Of a stretch of DNA of 6,024 nt, positions 5,210 through 6,024 are shown piece by piece. The number at the start of each line of letters is the position of its first letter. Position 1 is the first letter of the stretch. The DNA is from Tannerella sp. (GTDB lineage: Bacteria > Bacteroidota > Bacteroidia > Bacteroidales > Tannerellaceae), in the NCBI GenBank assembly GCA_031282485.1, contig JAITDQ010000033.1:1-6024 (forward strand). The letters run 5' to 3'. The notes under the pieces are model-generated. The model saw nothing but the letters and a program-made list of their open reading frames with translations. It made no database searches and was not told where the DNA came from. A program made the position numbers and the translations under genes.

Positions 5210-6024
5210 ATGGCAATAATTAATTTTGGAGGGGTAGACGAGAATGTTGTTACCCGTGAAGAATTTTCGCTGGAAAAGGCGAGAGAAGTAATGAAAGGCG
5301 AGACAATCGCCGTGATCGGATATGGCGTGCAGGGACCCGGGCAAAGCCTGAATCTGCGCGATAACGGTTTTAACGTTATCGTCGGCCAGCGCAAAGGCAA
5401 AACATGGGAAAAGGCGGTATCCGACGGTTGGGTGCCCGGCGAGACGTTATTTGAAATTGAAGAGGCCTGCGAACGTGCGACCGTCATCCAGTATTTGCTG
5501 TCGGACGCCGCTCAGATAGAGCTTTGGCCGGTTGTTAAAAGAAACCTTACGGCAGGTAAAGCCCTGTATTTTTCGCATGGCTTTGCCATTACATACAAGG
5601 AACGCACAAATATCATTCCTCCCGCCGATGTGGATGTAATTCTGGTCGCTCCGAAAGGTTCGGGCACATCCCTGCGCCGCATGTTTTTGCAGGGACGCGG
5701 GCTTAATTCGTCGTACGCAATCTATCAGGATGCGACGGGACATGCTAAGGAACGCGTCGTCGCGCTGGGTATCGGCGTAGGTTCGGGATACCTGTTTGAA
5801 ACGACGTTCAAGAAAGAAGTTTATTCCGACCTGACCGGCGAGCGCGGAACACTGATGGGCGCCATACAGGGACTTTTGCTCGCACAGTACGAAGTGTTAC
5901 GCCAAAACGGACATTCCCCGTCGGAAGCGTTTAACGAGACGGTCGAAGAATTGACGCAATCGCTCATGCCTCTGTTTGCGGAAAACGGGATGGACTGGAT
6001 GTATGCCAACTGTTCGACGACGGC
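5210..6024 (+). CDS. ilvC: Ketol-acid reductoisomerase, 3'-truncated by the window edge
   Basis: The enzyme performs Mg-dependent alkyl migration and NADPH reduction of acetolactate/acetohydroxybutyrate to the dihydroxy acids used by IlvD. From ATG 5210 the frame is open for 271 full codons plus two bases and has no stop before the window ends. The N-terminal Rossmann domain has IGYGVQGPGQSLNLRDNG (36-53) and the cofactor loop VGQRKG (58-63). Further on are FSHG (121-124, His123), APKGSG (147-152, Lys149) and the knotted-domain metal motif YSDLTGERG (205-213, Asp207 and Glu211). FNETVEELTQSLMPLF follows at 241-256. The PG after GVQG, where the E. coli-type enzyme has histidine/alanine, matches my memory of Bacteroidota KARIs, which are about 347 aa. 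The stop is therefore expected roughly 230 nt beyond the window. It begins 34 nt after the thioesterase stop with no terminator between. The ATG is preceded closely by AAAGGAA, too near to be an ideal Shine-Dalgarno. Confidence 0.97.
   Translation, partial: MAIINFGGVDENVVTREEFSLEKAREVMKGETIAVIGYGVQGPGQSLNLRDNGFNVIVGQRKGKTWEKAVSDGWVPGETLFEIEEACERATVIQYLLSDAAQIELWPVVKRNLTAGKALYFSHGFAITYKERTNIIPPADVDVILVAPKGSGTSLRRMFLQGRGLNSSYAIYQDATGHAKERVVALGIGVGSGYLFETTFKKEVYSDLTGERGTLMGAIQGLLLAQYEVLRQNGHSPSEAFNETVEELTQSLMPLFAENGMDWMYANCSTT

Noticed and set aside
4672..5487. Minus-strand open frame of 271 codons spanning the thioesterase end and ilvC start
   Set aside because: It crosses two well-supported genes and their intergenic gap antisense, and its low-complexity translation matches nothing I recognise.

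Overview
The window is one side of a branched-chain amino acid (Ile/Val/Leu) biosynthesis operon, all on the + strand, from a member of the Bacteroidota, most likely Bacteroidales. The lineage call rests on three things. The protein sequences have the Bacteroidales flavour, for example a KARI with GYGVQGPGQ. The gene order is ilvD-ilvB-ilvN-acyl-ACP thioesterase-ilvC. A Bacteroides-type promoter (TTTG, 19 nt, TATCTTTG) lies upstream, and Shine-Dalgarno sequences are weak or absent. I cannot name a genus.

Layout. Bases 1-68 are AT-rich upstream DNA in which I see no gene. Bases 69-99 hold the promoter, with a transcription start inferred near 104-107. Bases about 106-290 form a leader that looks like a complete ribosome-mediated transcription attenuator. 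It has a 23-codon leader ORF (126-197) loaded with Val, Leu and Ile codons, an antiterminator strand overlapping its stop codon, and a strong intrinsic terminator (237-267) just before ilvD. Then come ilvD (291-2120, dihydroxyacid dehydratase), a short AT-rich heptamer repeat tract (about 2108-2150), ilvB (2167-3858, acetohydroxyacid synthase catalytic subunit), ilvN (3881-4438, its ACT-domain regulatory subunit), an acyl-ACP thioesterase (4441-5175) and ilvC (5210 to the window end, ketol-acid reductoisomerase, cut off at the right edge).

How the genes work together. IlvB/IlvN condense pyruvate with pyruvate or 2-ketobutyrate. IlvC isomerises and reduces the product. IlvD dehydrates it to the 2-keto acids that become Val, Ile and (via the leu pathway) Leu. 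The thioesterase is the odd member: it releases fatty acids from acyl carrier protein. The same 2-keto acids feed the iso/anteiso primers of the branched-chain fatty acids typical of this phylum, so its place in the operon suggests co-control of BCAA supply and fatty acid release (inference). Two control layers are visible: attenuation by charged Val/Leu/Ile tRNA at the leader, and probable valine feedback on IlvN through a conserved binding site.

The five enzymes are ordinary. The attenuator is the most interesting element because every part of the classic mechanism can be traced base by base outside the Proteobacteria, where it is best known. I cannot tell from sequence alone whether it has been described before.
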